A stretch of 64,000 nucleotides of DNA from Bemisia tabaci (GCF_918797505.1 NC_092801.1:21080116-21144115), one strand, 5' to 3'. Shown: positions 41,450 through 52,912, counted from the stretch's first letter. Notes: a model not told the origin generated them from the sequence alone. A program made the numbers and translations.

Positions 41450-41614
41450 CGGGGGCGAGGCGTGAGTGATCGATTATCGATGTACCCCACTGGAGGCTGT
41501 GGTAAAGAATCGATGATTAAGGTGTTTGTTGCGAACACCCTGATCATAGATTCTATGCTATGGGTTTGAATGGCAGATCAATCGATAAATCGCAAAGCAC
41601 GCGCCACGCCACTG
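41450..41614 (+). mobile_element. Family G copy 2, hAT-type MITE
   Basis: CGGGGGCGAGGCGTGAGTG to CGCGCCACGCCACTG. The flanks CGAAAGTC and CAAAAGTC (41442-41449 and 41615-41622) match at 7 of 8 bases. Confidence 0.88.
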
Positions 41615-41665
41615 CAAAAGTCCCACACCACCAGCACCACGCATCGAACTCGAGGACATCCAAAA

Positions 41666-41911
41666 CTGCCGTACTAAGGAAGAACGCCGTATGAACATTC
41701 GAGAGTTGCCAAATTTCCGTCGATAAAGTGTTCATTTTTGAGGCAAGTTATGAATATTTTTCTTTGAAATTTTTTCAGGTAAAATTACGAACAAAATTAC
41801 TTGAAAAATTGGAAGAAAAAAATCCACAAGTTTACCAGGAAATTTGCGTTCTATTGGATGAAATTTGGCAACGCCTGAAGGTTCATTCGGCGTTTTTCCT
41901 TAGCACGGCAG
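41666..41911. mobile_element. Family A copy 15
   Basis: CTGCCGTACTAAGGAAGAAC to TTCCTTAGCACGGCAG. Flanks AAAA and TACA do not match. L2 follows directly. Confidence 0.9.
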
Positions 41912-42227
41912 TACACTCATCGAATTTTGTGTACACCGCGGGCGGTAGATCGGACACCGAGAAATTATCAGTATTCAACGATTAAAGCGCGCACCGTGCT
42001 GTAAGTGCAATGCGTGAAGTATCCATCCAGTCTTGTAGGCGCTTATACGTTCCACGCCGCGCGCCGTGTTACTGCACACTGCACTGTACTTAGCGCAATG
42101 CGTGAAGTATTCATGCAGTCTTGTAGGCGCTGATATATGGGTTTCACGCCGACTGCTCTGTGTTCGGCGCGAATATTCGCACTCACTTTAGAATAATCGC
42201 GCCATCGAATAGTGGGGCTTAAGGCAA
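41912..42227 (+). mobile_element. Repeat L copy 2
   Basis: ACACCGAGAAATTATCAG, ACGATTAAAGCGCGCACCG and three copies of the GCAATGCGTGAAGTAT box region; ends AATAGTGGGGCTTAAG. Confidence 0.75.
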
Positions 42228-42297
42228 TGTAAGTTTTATTAAAGGAAATTTGGCAACGCCTGAAGGTTCATAAGGCGTTCTTCCTTAGCACGGCACA
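42228..42297. mobile_element. Family A right-end fragment
   Basis: TTGGCAACGCCTGAAGGTTC to CTTCCTTAGCACGGCA. With A15 on the other side, L2 is bracketed by two A ends. Confidence 0.8.
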
Positions 42298-42314
42298 AAT
42301 GCGCAAAACGTCAA

Positions 42315-42450
42315 TAGGTCAGTTGAGCTGGCCACAAAATCGTGTTTTGATGTTTGGGTGGATTTACTAAACATGATAAGATCTGTCCAAACAGCAACTT
42401 TCCACGTTCAATATTAACCGAGATATAGTGCTTTGAAAAATGTATGTACA
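42315..42450. mobile_element. Family T fragment
   Basis: AATAGGTCAGTTGAGCTGG, CAAAATCGTGTTTTGATG and TCTGTCCAAACAGCAACTTT match T1 arms in minus order. Confidence 0.65.
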
Positions 42451-42549
42451 TTCTTGACAATCTTGGTTTAAAAATAGAATCTGATTATTGGCAGCGGAAT
42501 TTGTCTAGTTTCTTCGTGTTGATAGGTTGCCTTTTCAGACCCTAAAAGC

Positions 42550-42765
42550 TCTATAATGAAGCTCTTGCATGCTTAAGAGATTTGCGATACAAGTATTTTT
42601 TCTCACGTAAAATCTCGTGAAAAACACGATGGAGCCACTGATTTTCTCTGGAATTAACCCCTAAAAAACCCTCGAAGTTAAGGCCGTAAGGATGGGATAT
42701 CCCACACTACCCAGCGAGTCCACTACTACAAACTCTCTATGCAAAGATAGGGAGCAAATACATTA
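42550..42765. mobile_element. Family F, left half only, diverged
   Basis: GAAAAACACGATGGAGCCAC, GATGGGATATCCCACAC and GCAAAGATAGGGAGCAAAT. It stops at the F centre, where A16 begins. Confidence 0.75.
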
Positions 42766-42770
42766 GGAAA

Positions 42771-42990
42771 ACTCGAGAGTTGCCAAATTTCCTCCAATGG
42801 AATCTTCATTTTTGAAGAGAGTTATGAGTATATTCTCTTGAAATTGTCAGATAATTTGGATATGGCTGCGAATGAAACTCCATGGAAAATTGGAGGAAAA
42901 ATACTCACGGATTTCCCTGAAAATTCGTATTTGAACAGAGGAAATTTGGCAACGTCTGGAGGATCATACGGCATTTCTCTGCGATCGAGA
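42771..42990. mobile_element. Family A copy 16, ends worn
   Basis: ACTCGAGAGTTGCCAAATTT to GGATCATACGGCATTTCTCT. Opposing frames of 117 and 211 codons cross it and the GC-rich DNA to 43257. They have no recognised motifs and are not called. Confidence 0.7.
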
Positions 42991-43257
42991 AATTTCAAGT
43001 CCAACCTCTCCAAAAGTTCATACCTTTGTGCGCCATCCCGTTGCCTTCGCCCGCCAGGGGTGGACTCCACCCTCCGCCATCGAGAAACGCCACCCCCGGG
43101 TGGACCAAGATCCCTGACTCCCCGTTCTATTCTCTTACCCCTTTCATCCCCCCTCTTCCTCTCTGTTATCTTTACGGAAGGAACCGGGTAGTGGTCGCAC
43201 CTTGAGAGGTAGGTCAACTGGATCGAGTTTAACAGAAACGCACCAAGTAATATCAAG

Positions 43258-43388
43258 TCTGCCGGGCTATAAGGAAGAACGCCGTATGAACTTGCGAGAG
43301 TTGCCAAATTCCTCTTGATATACAAGTATTTTCGACAACATTTATTCATACTTAACCTTGAAATTTTCAGAGATCTTAGATTAAATAG
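43258..43388. mobile_element. Family A left half, fused to J
   Basis: CTGCCGGGCTATAAGGAAGA to TTAGATTAAATAGAG, where J3 starts. The right half of A is missing. Confidence 0.78.
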
Positions 43389-43500
43389 AGAATGTGCAGG
43401 TGTCTGAAATTTGATGAATTTCTTGTTTAAGTGGAAACTACTGAGTGAACTGAACATGAGGATACCCTTGGTTCATGAATTGAACAATTATTTAGTGAAT
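43386..43500 (+). mobile_element. Family J left part
   Basis: AGAGAATGTGCAGGTGTCTG, GAACTGAACATGAGGATACC and GTTCATGAATTGAACAATT, shared with 53493-53655. Confidence 0.65.
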
Positions 43501-44324
43501 CAGAGATCAAAGTATAAATTTGAAGCTGCTAGGGCAGTAATTTCATCTGGCAAAACTGATCATGCACCTACATGCAAAACCTCCTTGAGACGGATCTGAG
43601 ACACTTTGAGTCACCAAAAGGAGGTATTCATATTCACTTATTCATTACGCACACAATTTTCTGCAACTGGTGGAATTTCTTTGCTAAATTAGAACGCTTA
43701 AGAGAAGGTACTGCTAGTAGAAAATATGCGATTATACCTATCTAACCTACATTACCGGTGTATGCACTAGAGTGGTAACGCATAAAGAACAGACACGAAC
43801 AAACACTGAAGGAAAGGGCAGGAGTGGATTAAGTTACTGTAGTCTCTAATTTACTTCTGAACAGTTAATTTGAAGAACCATCAGAAAAGAATGTCGGTGT
43901 GAACTTGTGAGAACTGACTTTCTGTTTCAGAATGCTCTGAATACACATCACAATGAGCCGATAGACTCTAGCTCCAGGTTGTAAAATGCGATGAAACTGA
44001 TTGTCAGATGCTTTGTAGAAGTCAGAAATGGTTTAAAGGTAAAGAAAATTAAAAGATTCCGAGTTGTTTGGATCCTTCCTGTTATCAATCTTCGTTTGTT
44101 TACGAGCCCGTCGTTTCCGATAGCCGATGCTCACTCGCGGTCGCCCGGTGAATAAATTTCGCGAACTTTAACGCCTTTTTTCATCAAGAAAGAGTTAATT
44201 TCGGACGAAACCAAATGTTTCAACAAATTTCTCGTCAAATTTTACCACTAAATCACATAATCACAATATACAGCTAGAACCTTTCGCTAAATAAACAAAC
44301 CGGGCAGCAGCCATATAGATCGTA
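43501..44324. other. No feature recognised
   Basis: Unique, about 820 bases, no frame of interest. Confidence 0.4.
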
Positions 44325-44600
44325 TTCGATACATCAAACGGGTGAGATTGTATCGATATCGATTGGTTCAAAACATAAACATAGCCTCAAAAGTAAATTC
44401 AGAAATCTGTGAGAACGGATCTTTTGAAACAGATTTTTTATTCTTTTGAGTACCAAATGCCAATGCAAAGTGAAATTGTCAGGAAATTTCTCATTTTCAG
44501 CTTTTCCAATTAATATCCTTGGAGTTTGGTTTGAGGTTATGTTCCATTGTTTTGAACCAAACGATACATCGAACCGTTATCGAATACGGTCTATTGTTCG
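44325..44600 (-). mobile_element. Family Z copy 2
   Basis: TATCGATATCGATTGGTTCA at one end and GTTTTGAACCAAACGATACA at the other are mirrored. The body aligns with the complement of Z1. Confidence 0.65.
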
Positions 44601-44829
44601 GACTAACTCGGAATAAACCAAGGGTCGTCACCACCTAAAGTGTGACGTCAGCTCTCAGCCCGCGCGATTCAAACAGCGTTTCAGAGACCTTCAATTTTTG
44701 GCGTTTTTGAAGTAAGATTTCTCAGAGCCAGAGGGCTCAAAAAAATCTGAAAAAAATTCTGTATACTCATTTCACCAAGGACTTTCATAATATGTAATAA
44801 AAAAATTCAGCCGAACTGGCTCATTATTG

Positions 44830-45050
44830 GAGAACATATGACAAAATGATCTAATCTGCTAAAATACATGCGTTTAAATGGGAAATGCCACCAAATGACG
44901 TCACTAGGCGGTGCACTTGCTCACTTTTAAATCTATTTTTATACTATTTTCCATATTAGAAAAAAAATTATAACAAATACTGTGAAATCAGCTCTTAGAG
45001 CACGTTCATATGAAGCAATAAAAATTTGCATGCAAATTCTCCATTAAGGT
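44830..45050 (+). mobile_element. Family J right part
   Basis: TTATTGGAGAACATATGACA, AATGACGTCACTAGGCGGTG and GCATGCAAATTCTCCATTA, collinear with the complement of J1. Confidence 0.75.
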
Positions 45051-45461
45051 GATCGTCAAGCTCAAAAGACGTGCATGCGATAAATTGCATCGATTACGTC
45101 AAATATATCGGCAGACTTTGAATTTTCAGCTAAAAAAATCAGCCTTGAGAATCAATATAAATCAAAAAATTGGCAAAATTCTGAGTGATAAAAGCAGAAT
45201 AGCGTTAGGAAAAAAACTTCGCATTTAATCCAAAAATCGATAGCTGTATTTTGCACTTTTTGTAGCGGTAAAGCATTGCATTCGCTCTCAAAGACCCATT
45301 TCCAAAGTTGCACTGCTGACTTTAACTCAATGTTGGCAAGAATTTTCCTTTTCGTAATGCTATTTCAAGAGCATCCCAAAGCCTTTCCTATTATAATAAC
45401 ATTGTAAATTAAATAAGGCACCTAAGGAGCGGAGCTGTGAAAGGAGCGACCATGAATACTT
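45051..45461. other. No gene recognised
   Basis: GGTGATCGTCAAGC and GCATGCGATAAATTGCATCG at 45055-45100 resemble a D terminus, but the rest does not follow. Confidence 0.35.
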
Positions 45462-45852
45462 CTGTGCAATGGAAAAACGCCATATGAACCTTCAGGCGTT
45501 GCCACATTTCCTTTGGTAAATCACGAATTTTTTGGAAAAGTTGTAAAAAATTTTCCACCAATTTTTCAGATAATTTTGTCGGCAATTTCACCTAAAGCTC
45601 TTGAAAATTTCGAGGACAATTGGGCTGTATTTTGCAATTTGGACCTACAAATTCTGGCTTTTCTGAAAAAACACTTATGTGCATAGGGAAACTAATGGCA
45701 CATACGTTGTTTTTAAACCGGGCCGGACTTTATAATTCCCAATTGCAAAATGTAGTCCAATTATTCATAACTTTCTTCAAAAATAACTATTTTCTGGGGA
45801 GAAATTTGACAACTCTCGAGTGTTCATACGGCGTTCTTCCTCAGCACGGCAG
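45462..45852. mobile_element. Family A copy 18, interrupted by K
   Basis: CTGTGCAATGGAAAAACGCC to TTCTTCCTCAGCACGGCAG. The interior resumes at ATTCATAACTTTCTTC after the K insert. Confidence 0.85.
45619..45762. mobile_element. Family K copy, inside A18
   Basis: AATTGGGCTGTATTTTGCAA on the left is mirrored by TTGCAAAATGTAGTCCAATT on the right. ATT follows directly, a likely short duplication. The insertion proves the K borders. Confidence 0.85.
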
Positions 45853-46740
45853 AATACGGCTCTCAGTTCGGTAATCTTCTTTTTCCACATTTGAATTTTC
45901 AATACGCACCCTTATCATGAGCCCGAGCCCTCATAAAGGGTTGAGCGAAGGCTTGATTTCTAATGGCAAACCCCTCTCGATCCTTAATCAAGTTAAGGAG
46001 GTTACCGACACAAGAGAAAGGCAGAGGTGCGCTTGAATAAGTGAATTTTTCCCTCGATCTAATCTAATTAGTCCGGTCCATGCCGCTCGGTGGTCAGGAA
46101 CTGGAGTATTCAGCGGCCAGAAAAACGGTTGTAGCCGTGTGGAAAAAAAAGCCAAGTTGTAGTGAGCTAAAATTCGATTGAATAAAAATAATAAAGGAAA
46201 ACATTAAGGACAAAATGTTTACACTCATATTTCTCGTTAAATATAATCCACATTGCTTACATTCATCTTATGCATAAATATGAGAAAGTTAAAAATTTGA
46301 TAAACTAAATTGATGGAATCAGGAAATTTTACTAAAATTATAATAAGTAATAATTTTTCCACCTAGTAAAGTATAGACCATGACCTATCCCAAAAGCCTT
46401 CGACTTAATTAACATGGCTACAGGAACTTTAAAATTCATGACAACATCCTTTGAAATAATTCTAACTCTAAACTAGAACAATCCGATTTCACGAGCAAAT
46501 TTGATGACTGCGGGTTTTTTTCCAAACATTATTCTCCTTTCATTTCTCTGAATTTTACCGATTTTTGGGTTTAGAATGATTCTTTAGGCTTATGAGGTGG
46601 GGCATCATCTTTTCCTTTGCTAAAAATTCAAAATCTGCCGAGATTTTTTACCTAATCAATGCGATACATCGCATACCGGTTCGACCTCATCACTTGAGCT
46701 TGACGAATCACCTGAACCATCTACCATGTAGAATGATTAA
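45853..46740. other. No feature recognised
   Basis: Unique AT-rich DNA. Near 46655-46720, GCGATACATCGCATACC resembles the D core without D arms. Confidence 0.4.
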
Positions 46741-46778
46741 GTCCCAAAAGTGAAGCTTTCACCAATTCCAAAATACTA

Positions 46779-47005
46779 CACTGGAAAAAAACACATTGGA
46801 TCTGGAGTCCAGACTCTTGAAAACATTGACAAGAAAAAATACTCTTGATTCAATCACATTTTTGCTCAAATCAGAAGGAAATCCGCTCAAATTAAGAGGC
46901 TTGGTTCTTGATTTAAGCAAAAATCCGATTGAATCAAGAGTATTTTTTCTTGTCGATGTTTTTAAGAGTCTGGACTCTAGATCCAATGCGTTTTTTTTCC
47001 CAGTG
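46779..47005. mobile_element. Family C copy 7, with its empty site in the window
   Basis: CACTGGAAAAAAACACATTG to TTTTTTTTCCCAGTG, with TA at 46777-46778 and 47006-47007. The unoccupied paralogue at 47510 confirms the exact borders. Confidence 0.93.
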
Positions 47006-47044
47006 TAGTGGAGGGTCTCTTGTCTCTGATTCTTTATCATAGCT

Positions 47045-47469
47045 TAAGGTGATTCGATTGACACCATATTTTGTGTCAGAATGGCATGCGATATATCGCA
47101 TCAATTGGCTCCATTTTTTCAGCTCCTCGTCATTTTTTTCCAATTTTGAGATAGCAATTCTGTTGTCAGGAGACTAAAGCACTCACTTACCGATTTTAAC
47201 AAAGAAATTCAACGTAATAAAGGCGTGGTTTTTTTAGAGAGAAAATATCGCACTTGAGTGCAGTTTCGATTTTCTCTCTAAAAAACCACGCCTTTATACG
47301 TTGAATTTCTTTGTTAAAATCGGCGAGTGAGTGCTTTAGTCTCCTGACAACAGAACTGCGATCCCAAAATTGGAGAAAAATGACGAGTAGCTGAAAAAAT
47401 GGAACCGATCGATGCGCGATATATCGCACGCCGTTCTGGCACAAAATATGGCGTCCATCGAATCACCTT
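47045..47469. mobile_element. Family D copy 1
   Basis: AAGGTGATTCGATTGACACC to CGTCCATCGAATCACCTT. A 425-bp near-perfect palindrome with TGCGATATATCGCA near each end and AATAAAGGCGTGGTTTTTT meeting its mirror close to the centre. Confidence 0.9.
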
Positions 47470-47567
47470 GGGTCCCAAAAGTAAAGCTTTCACCAATTCC
47501 AAAATACCAGTGGAGGGTCCCTTGTCTCTGATTCTTTACCATAGCTTAAAATGGGGAAATATCGATG

Positions 47568-48276
47568 GTCGCTTATCGACGGTGAAACTACCAAACCACG
47601 TATCTCGGTTTGCGACGTCGCAGACTTCCTGTCATACTTTATTTTTTAAGGTGATTCGATGGACGCCATATTTTGTGTCAGAACGGCATGCGATATATCG
47701 CATCAATTGGTTCCATATTTTCAGCTACTCGTCATTTTTCTCCTATTTTGAGATCGCACTTCTGTTGTCAGGAGTCTAAAGCACTCACTTACCAATTTTA
47801 ACAAAGAAATTCAACGTAATAAAGGCGTGGTTTTTTCAGAGAGAAAACATCGCATTCGATACTGATATCGAAACTGCACTCGAATGCGATATTTTCTCTC
47901 TGAAAAAACCACGCCTTTATTACGTTGAATTTCTTTGTTAAAATTGGTAAGTGAGTGCTTTAGACTCCTGACAACAAAATTGCGATCTCAAAATAGGAGA
48001 AAAATGACGAGTAGCTGAAAATATGGAACCAATTGATGCGATATATCGCATGCCGTTCTGACACAAAATATGGCGTCCATCGAATCACCTTAAATGAAAA
48101 ACTACTCAACGTCCAGTCTTGAAAATTTCTGTGATTTTTCCTCTTCGTGCGGAGAAAATTCCGTGAAAATTTCAAGGAATGATATTCATTTGGTCAACTT
48201 CAAAAAAATAAAATGCGAGCGTAGATTTTTAAACACCGCAAACGAGATACGTGGTTTGGTAGTTTCACCGTCGTTA
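47568..48276. repeat. Inverted repeat enclosing D2
   Basis: CGACGGTGAAACTACCAAAC and CACGTATCTCGGTTTGCG at 47568-47607 are mirrored at 48236-48276. D2 lies between, so the hairpin structure extends beyond the D palindrome. Confidence 0.75.
47648..48091. mobile_element. Family D copy 2
   Basis: AAGGTGATTCGATGGACGCC to GCGTCCATCGAATCACCTT, 444 bp. The centre, with CGCATTCGATACTGATATCG, is intact; D1 has lost part of it. Confidence 0.92.
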
Positions 48277-48299
48277 TGTCTCTTCGCCGCCGAAACGAC

Positions 48300-48598
48300 G
48301 GACTCGTCGACTGTGCCACGGTCGAGTTGAACGAGTGGATCCTCTCTTGAGCGAAATAATTAAGGGCGCCTGGGCCGGCCGCGGCTCACGAGTCCGCGAA
48401 CTCGAGAGAACCGTCCGGGATGTTTTAGTGGGTAATTGGGCGGCGAGGTAACGTCATCAATTCCACGGATAATGTCGCAGAAATTTCGGACGTGAAGGCC
48501 GAGGAACGGGAGGACCATGTGCGAGCCTCTCCGAAAATGTCCGGTCTATTGATCCGGGCTCCGGCACACCTCCAGCTAGAGCTTTTCAATTAGTCTCT
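48300..48598. other. GC-rich unique DNA, no gene recognised
   Basis: Contains GGCCGGCCGCGG and GAGGTAACGTCATCAATT. It could be regulatory; nothing more can be said from sequence alone. Confidence 0.3.
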
Positions 48599-49987
48599 TA
48601 ATCGATTGACTTCGATTATCTCCCGACAAAGTGTAGGTCATGCCCCGCAGCGATTGACTCCCTTTCCATTAATTTACGCCGGCTCCGGCTATTCTGCCGT
48701 GCTAAGGAAAAACGCCGTATGAACCTTTAGGCGTTGCCAAATTTCCTTTGATAAAACACGAATTTCATGGTAAACTTATGAATACTTTCCTTTCAATGTT
48801 TCAGATACTTTTGCTCGCAATTTCACCTAAAGTTCCTGAAAATTTCAAGGGAAAATATGCATGCATTTTGTCCAAGATACGTATTTTATCGAGGGAGAAT
48901 TTGAAGGTATGAGCCCTCAGGCGCCGCCAAATTTCCTTCGACCGATCGCTAATTTATAGGAAAATGTCTGAATATTTTTCTTCAATTTTTTAAGACACTT
49001 CGGTTCAAAATTTCGTCTAATATTTCGGAAAATTTTAAGGAAAAATATGCATAATAATCGATCGACTTCGATTATCTCCCAAGAAAGTGTAGGTCATGCC
49101 CCGCAGCGATTGACTCCCTCTCCATTAATTTACGCCGGCTCCGGCTATTCTGCTATGCTAAGGAAAAACGCCGTATGAACCTTTAGTCGTTGCCAAATTT
49201 CCTTTGATAAAAAGTTTCTTTTTTGCGGAAAGTTACGAATTTTTTCCCTTGAAATTTTAAGGAATTTCCTTCGAGCAATCGCTGATTTATAGGAAAATGC
49301 CTGTATATTTTTCTTCAATTTTATAAACACTTTTGCTCAGAATTTTGTCTATAATATGTCGGAAAATTTTAAGGAAATATACGCCATGATCGCTCTCAAA
49401 AATACATGTTTTATACGGTATATTTTGACTCTCTTTCCATTAACTAACGCAAGCTCCGGCTATTCTGTCGTGGTAAGGAAAAACGCCGTATGAACCTTCA
49501 GGCGTTGCCAAATTTCCTTCGACCAATCGCTAATTTATAGGAAATGTCTGAATATTTTTCTTCAGTTTTTTACGACACTTTGGTTCAGAATTTCGTCTAA
49601 TATATCGGAAAATGTTAAGAAAAATATCATAAATAATCGATTGACTTCGATTACCTCCAACAAAGTGTAAGTCATGCCCCTCAGCGATTGCCTCCCTTTT
49701 CCATAATTTACGCCAGCACCGGCTATTCGCCTTGCTAAGAGAAAACGCCGGTATGAACCATCAGGCGTATGCCAAATGTAATGATGAAACACGAAATCCC
49801 TGGTAAACATCCTTAATATAATGTTTTTCCGATTTCAGCTATTTTGTTCCCAATTTCATCTAATGTTTCCTTAAATTTCAAGAGGAAAAAAATACGTAAC
49901 TTTCCTCAAAAATAAACATATTTAACGAAGGAGATTTAGGCAACTCTTCGAATGTTCATACGGCGTATCCTTCCTTAGCACGGCAGT
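48599..49987 (+). repeat. Tandem array co-amplifying A with unique DNA
   Basis: Unique blocks (GACTTCGATTATCTCCC, GTGTAGGTCATGCCCC, CATTAATTTACGCCGGCTCC) each lead into an A left end. They begin at about 48599, 49055, 49421 (partial) and 49635. Only the last unit reaches an A right end, CTTCCTTAGCACGGCAG at 49987. The duplicated segment therefore contained an already inserted A. Confidence 0.85.
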
Positions 49988-50184
49988 GTAGGGATATTTC
50001 GAAAAGTTTTCTTCAATTTTTAAGACGCTTTTGTTCAAAATTTCGTCTAATACGTCGGAAAAGTTTAAGGAAAAATACGCATAATCGTTCTCAAAGATAT
50101 ATGTTCACTATGGTTTCAACACAGTAAATATGAACAAGAAGAATATACGATATTCAAAGGTCGTGTGCAAGTAGCCAAATGATG

Positions 50185-50325
50185 GGAAATACATGAACTT
50201 ATAACAAAATTTCGAAATGTTTCAAAATTCAAAAATATTCCAAAGACTTGAAAATTAAAAAAGAAAAAAAAGAAAAAAAGAAAACAAAATCAAAAGGGCC
50301 ATGCCACGAACCCCGACGTGTTCGA
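50185..50325 (+). repeat. Single unit related to the 107-bp repeat
   Basis: CAAAATTCAAAAATATTCCA, then an A-rich tract, then CACGAACCCCGACGTGTTC, which ends the array at 40985 as well. Confidence 0.65.
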
Positions 50326-50445
50326 CGTGAATATTTTTCTAGCAATTGTTCGACGTGAATATTTTTCTAGCAATTTCTCCGATAATTTTGTTTGTAATTT
50401 CATCTAAACTGTCTGATAATTTCAAGAAAAATATAAATAACTTGC

Positions 50446-50766
50446 CTCGCGGGCAGTAGGTCTGCTGATGCTGACACCGAGAAATTGAGTAAATTCAACG
50501 ATTAAAGCACGCGCCGTGGTGTAGGCGCAATGCGTGAAGTATTCATCCGGTCTAGTAGGCGCTAATGCGTCTCGCATCAACTGCACTATATTTAGAGCAA
50601 TGCGTGAAGTATTCCTACGGGTTTGTAGGCGCTAATAAGCGTTCCACGGCGACCGCACTGTGTTCGGCGCGATTATTTGAACTCGCAATACAATAATATC
50701 GGCATCAAATAGTGGGGCTTAAGTCAAATACGTGCTATACGAACGATGGGTCGTAACTTTTGAAAA
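50446..50766 (+). mobile_element. Repeat L copy 3
   Basis: TAGGTCTGCTGATGCTGACA to ATGGGTCGTAACTTTTG. It is preceded by GGGCAG, a possible trace of an A end. Confidence 0.82.
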
Positions 50767-50895
50767 AATGAATCACTCTGGATGATTTGAATTCATAGGT
50801 TGGCTGCCCTTTAGGCCCTAAAAGATCCAGTTCCTATACCCTCAGAATTACCGACTTGTCCATACTTTCCCAACATAGGTACTCAAGTATCTACT
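50767..50895 (+). repeat. Repeat M copy
   Basis: GATGATTTGAATTCATAGGT, GGCTGCCC and TCCCAACATAGGTACTC. It follows L as at 56301. Confidence 0.7.
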
Positions 50896-50937
50896 ATCTA
50901 CCGACCTGAACTACTGTGCTACCGAAGAGAGCAGTAG

Positions 50938-51165
50938 CGCCTACATTTTTGTAATCAAGTTTTCTTCGTAATTTCTTTAATACAATTTAAATGGATTGAC
51001 TGATTCAGCAAAAATAACAAAGTTCGTCTTTTATGAAAAGACATTTGCCACATGCCTGCATTTTTGTAATCAAGTTTTCTTCGTAATTTCTTTAATACAA
51101 TTTAAATTGATTGACTGATTCAGCAAAAATAACAAAGTTCGTCTTTTATGAAAAGATATTTTTTT
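50938..51165 (+). repeat. 114-bp tandem duplication, two units
   Basis: GTAATCAAGTTTTCTTCGTA through TTCGTCTTTTATGAAAAGA occurs at about 50938 and 51056 with very few differences. Confidence 0.88.
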
Positions 51166-51312
51166 TTTTAAAAAAGAAGAAGAAAAAAGTGTCATAAAAG
51201 AACAAAACGGAAAACACATCCTGGATTTCCTTAATGTCAGCGTTTTTATAGGTATCATATCCTCATTTGATGGATAATTTGTTTAAGTTCGTCATTAAAT
51301 AATTTCCGTGAG

Positions 51313-51562
51313 ATCATCACCCTCCGGCCAAAGTATCACATATAAGTGCCATGCGACGTTTCAAAATTTCCGCCGCCGTATCATTTTTTCACAGAGAAAT
51401 TGTTGATCAAATCTGTTTGAAAATATCACTGGATATTATCGGCAGCGCAAAGAAAAATTTCGGACAGCTCCGTTGAACAATTTCTCTGTGAAAAAATAAA
51501 ATGGCAGCGGAAAATGTTGAACGTCGAATAGCGCTTGTGATACTCTGGCCGGGAGGTGACGA
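51313..51562. mobile_element. Family V copy 1
   Basis: ATCATCACCCTCCGGCCAAA is mirrored by GGCCGGGAGGTGACGA. Inner arms CACAGAGAAATTGTTGATCA and GAACAATTTCTCTGTG pair. Confidence 0.8.
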
Positions 51563-52084
51563 GATATGTTGCTGTTTTTCTTACTTTCTTCAGTTAGTAA
51601 GTTAAGAATTCTCGAATATTTTGAAATGTTTTTAAAGAAATTCTCTTTGAAATAGACGAATATTTCTTTTTTATACTACTAGGGTGGTCACGTTTGGCTT
51701 TCAGACCAATATTTACGGCTGTCTCACCAAGAGGAATTCGAATACCGGCTACAAGCCGGGAAATAGTGGGAAGCGGGAATAAGTGCTACAACCAATTATT
51801 TCCCTTAAATATAGACCGCCTACTGTCTAAAAACGCTAGAGTCACAAAAATCCAAGGTGGGTCCGATTTCGGCCCTTAACGACACTCCTCCTTTGTCTGG
51901 TGCCTGCGCACGGAGAGAGGTGGTGGAATTCAGTATTAAGACCATCCATTTGGCCGGCAAAAACTAATAATTTTCGGCCGTCGACAGCTGCCCAATTCTT
52001 TTCACGGACAATCACATCTTTTCTGACAGGAATCGAATTTCTCGCAATTACCGACTTCCACGCCGCGACGCCGTCCGAAGGAGA
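51563..52084. other. No gene recognised
   Basis: Overlapping frames of 60-93 codons on both strands at 51694-52123 show no known motif. Confidence 0.35.
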
Positions 52085-52912
52085 ACCGTATGAGCCTTGG
52101 ACAGTTGCCGAATCCCCATTCATAAAATACGAACTTTTCTGGGAACTTAAGGGTGAATATCTTTGAAAAAAGATGCATTTTCAAATACGGAGCTGAATGT
52201 TCAGATTGCAACGAGAGTCGCGTGATTGTACAACTTCAGAGTCTTTGTTCTTTTCTAAGTGATTAGTAGTTGAAAATCGCCTTTGACTCTCATTCATACC
52301 TCTACCTGCTAGCCTCCTGAGCCTTAGCAATACTTGCTGAAAGACTCGAAAATCTGCATGTGCACTGAAAAAAAAATCTCGGTGTATTTACTAAGAAAAG
52401 GGTAAAAGTAATAAAAATTCAGGGTTCTATTTGATCCCGTTTTTTTCCTGGTAAAATTACCATTTATGGAATTGGTAATTTTACCGAGAAATCTCGGTAA
52501 AATCGTCGAACTTTCTCGGTAATTTTACTGGACCTAGGTAAAAACGCCAATATTTTTTATCGACTGTGGTAGAATTACCGAGATAAAATGGCAAAGTTAC
52601 CGGGAATTGATTACCAATAAAAGTGATATTCTTACCTGGAAAAAACAGTAAAAATACCGGTTTTTGGGTAAGCTTACCAGTCTGCCTTGGTAAAATTACC
52701 AATAACTGGTAAAAAAAATTAGATAGTAAAGGCACCAACGGACCTCGGTAAAAACGCCGAGAATTTTTTTTCAGTGCAGTCCATGCAATCTGAAATATCT
52801 TAAGATTTCAACGAAAAACGTTCATAACTTGCTACAAAGATAACTATTTTATCGGGAGTATGGCAACCTTTGAGTTGAGCGTTCATACGACGTTTTCCTT
52901 TAGCGCGGCGGC
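52085..52912. mobile_element. Family A copy, worn, with H3 inside
   Basis: The left part has ACCGTATGAGCCTTGGACAG. The right part from 52785 has ACGTTCATAACTTGC and ends TTTTCCTTTAGCGCGGCG. H3 occupies the middle. The left terminus is poor. Confidence 0.6.
52363..52776 (+). mobile_element. Family H copy 3
   Basis: CACTGAAAAAAAAATCTCGG to GAGAATTTTTTTTCAGTG, 414 bp. It has the same length as H1 and is nearly identical to it. Confidence 0.92.

Larger units (their letters stand above)
46741..47547 (+). repeat. Direct duplication flanking D1 (75 and 76 bp)
   Basis: GTCCCAAAAGTGAAGCTTTC through CATAGCTT (46741-47044, without C7) recurs at 47472-47547. D1 fills the gap exactly apart from two G. 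The left copy has C7 between AAATAC and GTGGAGG; the right copy shows the empty site AAATACCAGTGGAGG. Confidence 0.88.

Noticed and set aside
42822..43457. 211-codon minus-strand frame
   Set aside because: It spans an A element, GC-rich unique DNA and an A-J chimera; an opposing frame is open over the same bases.
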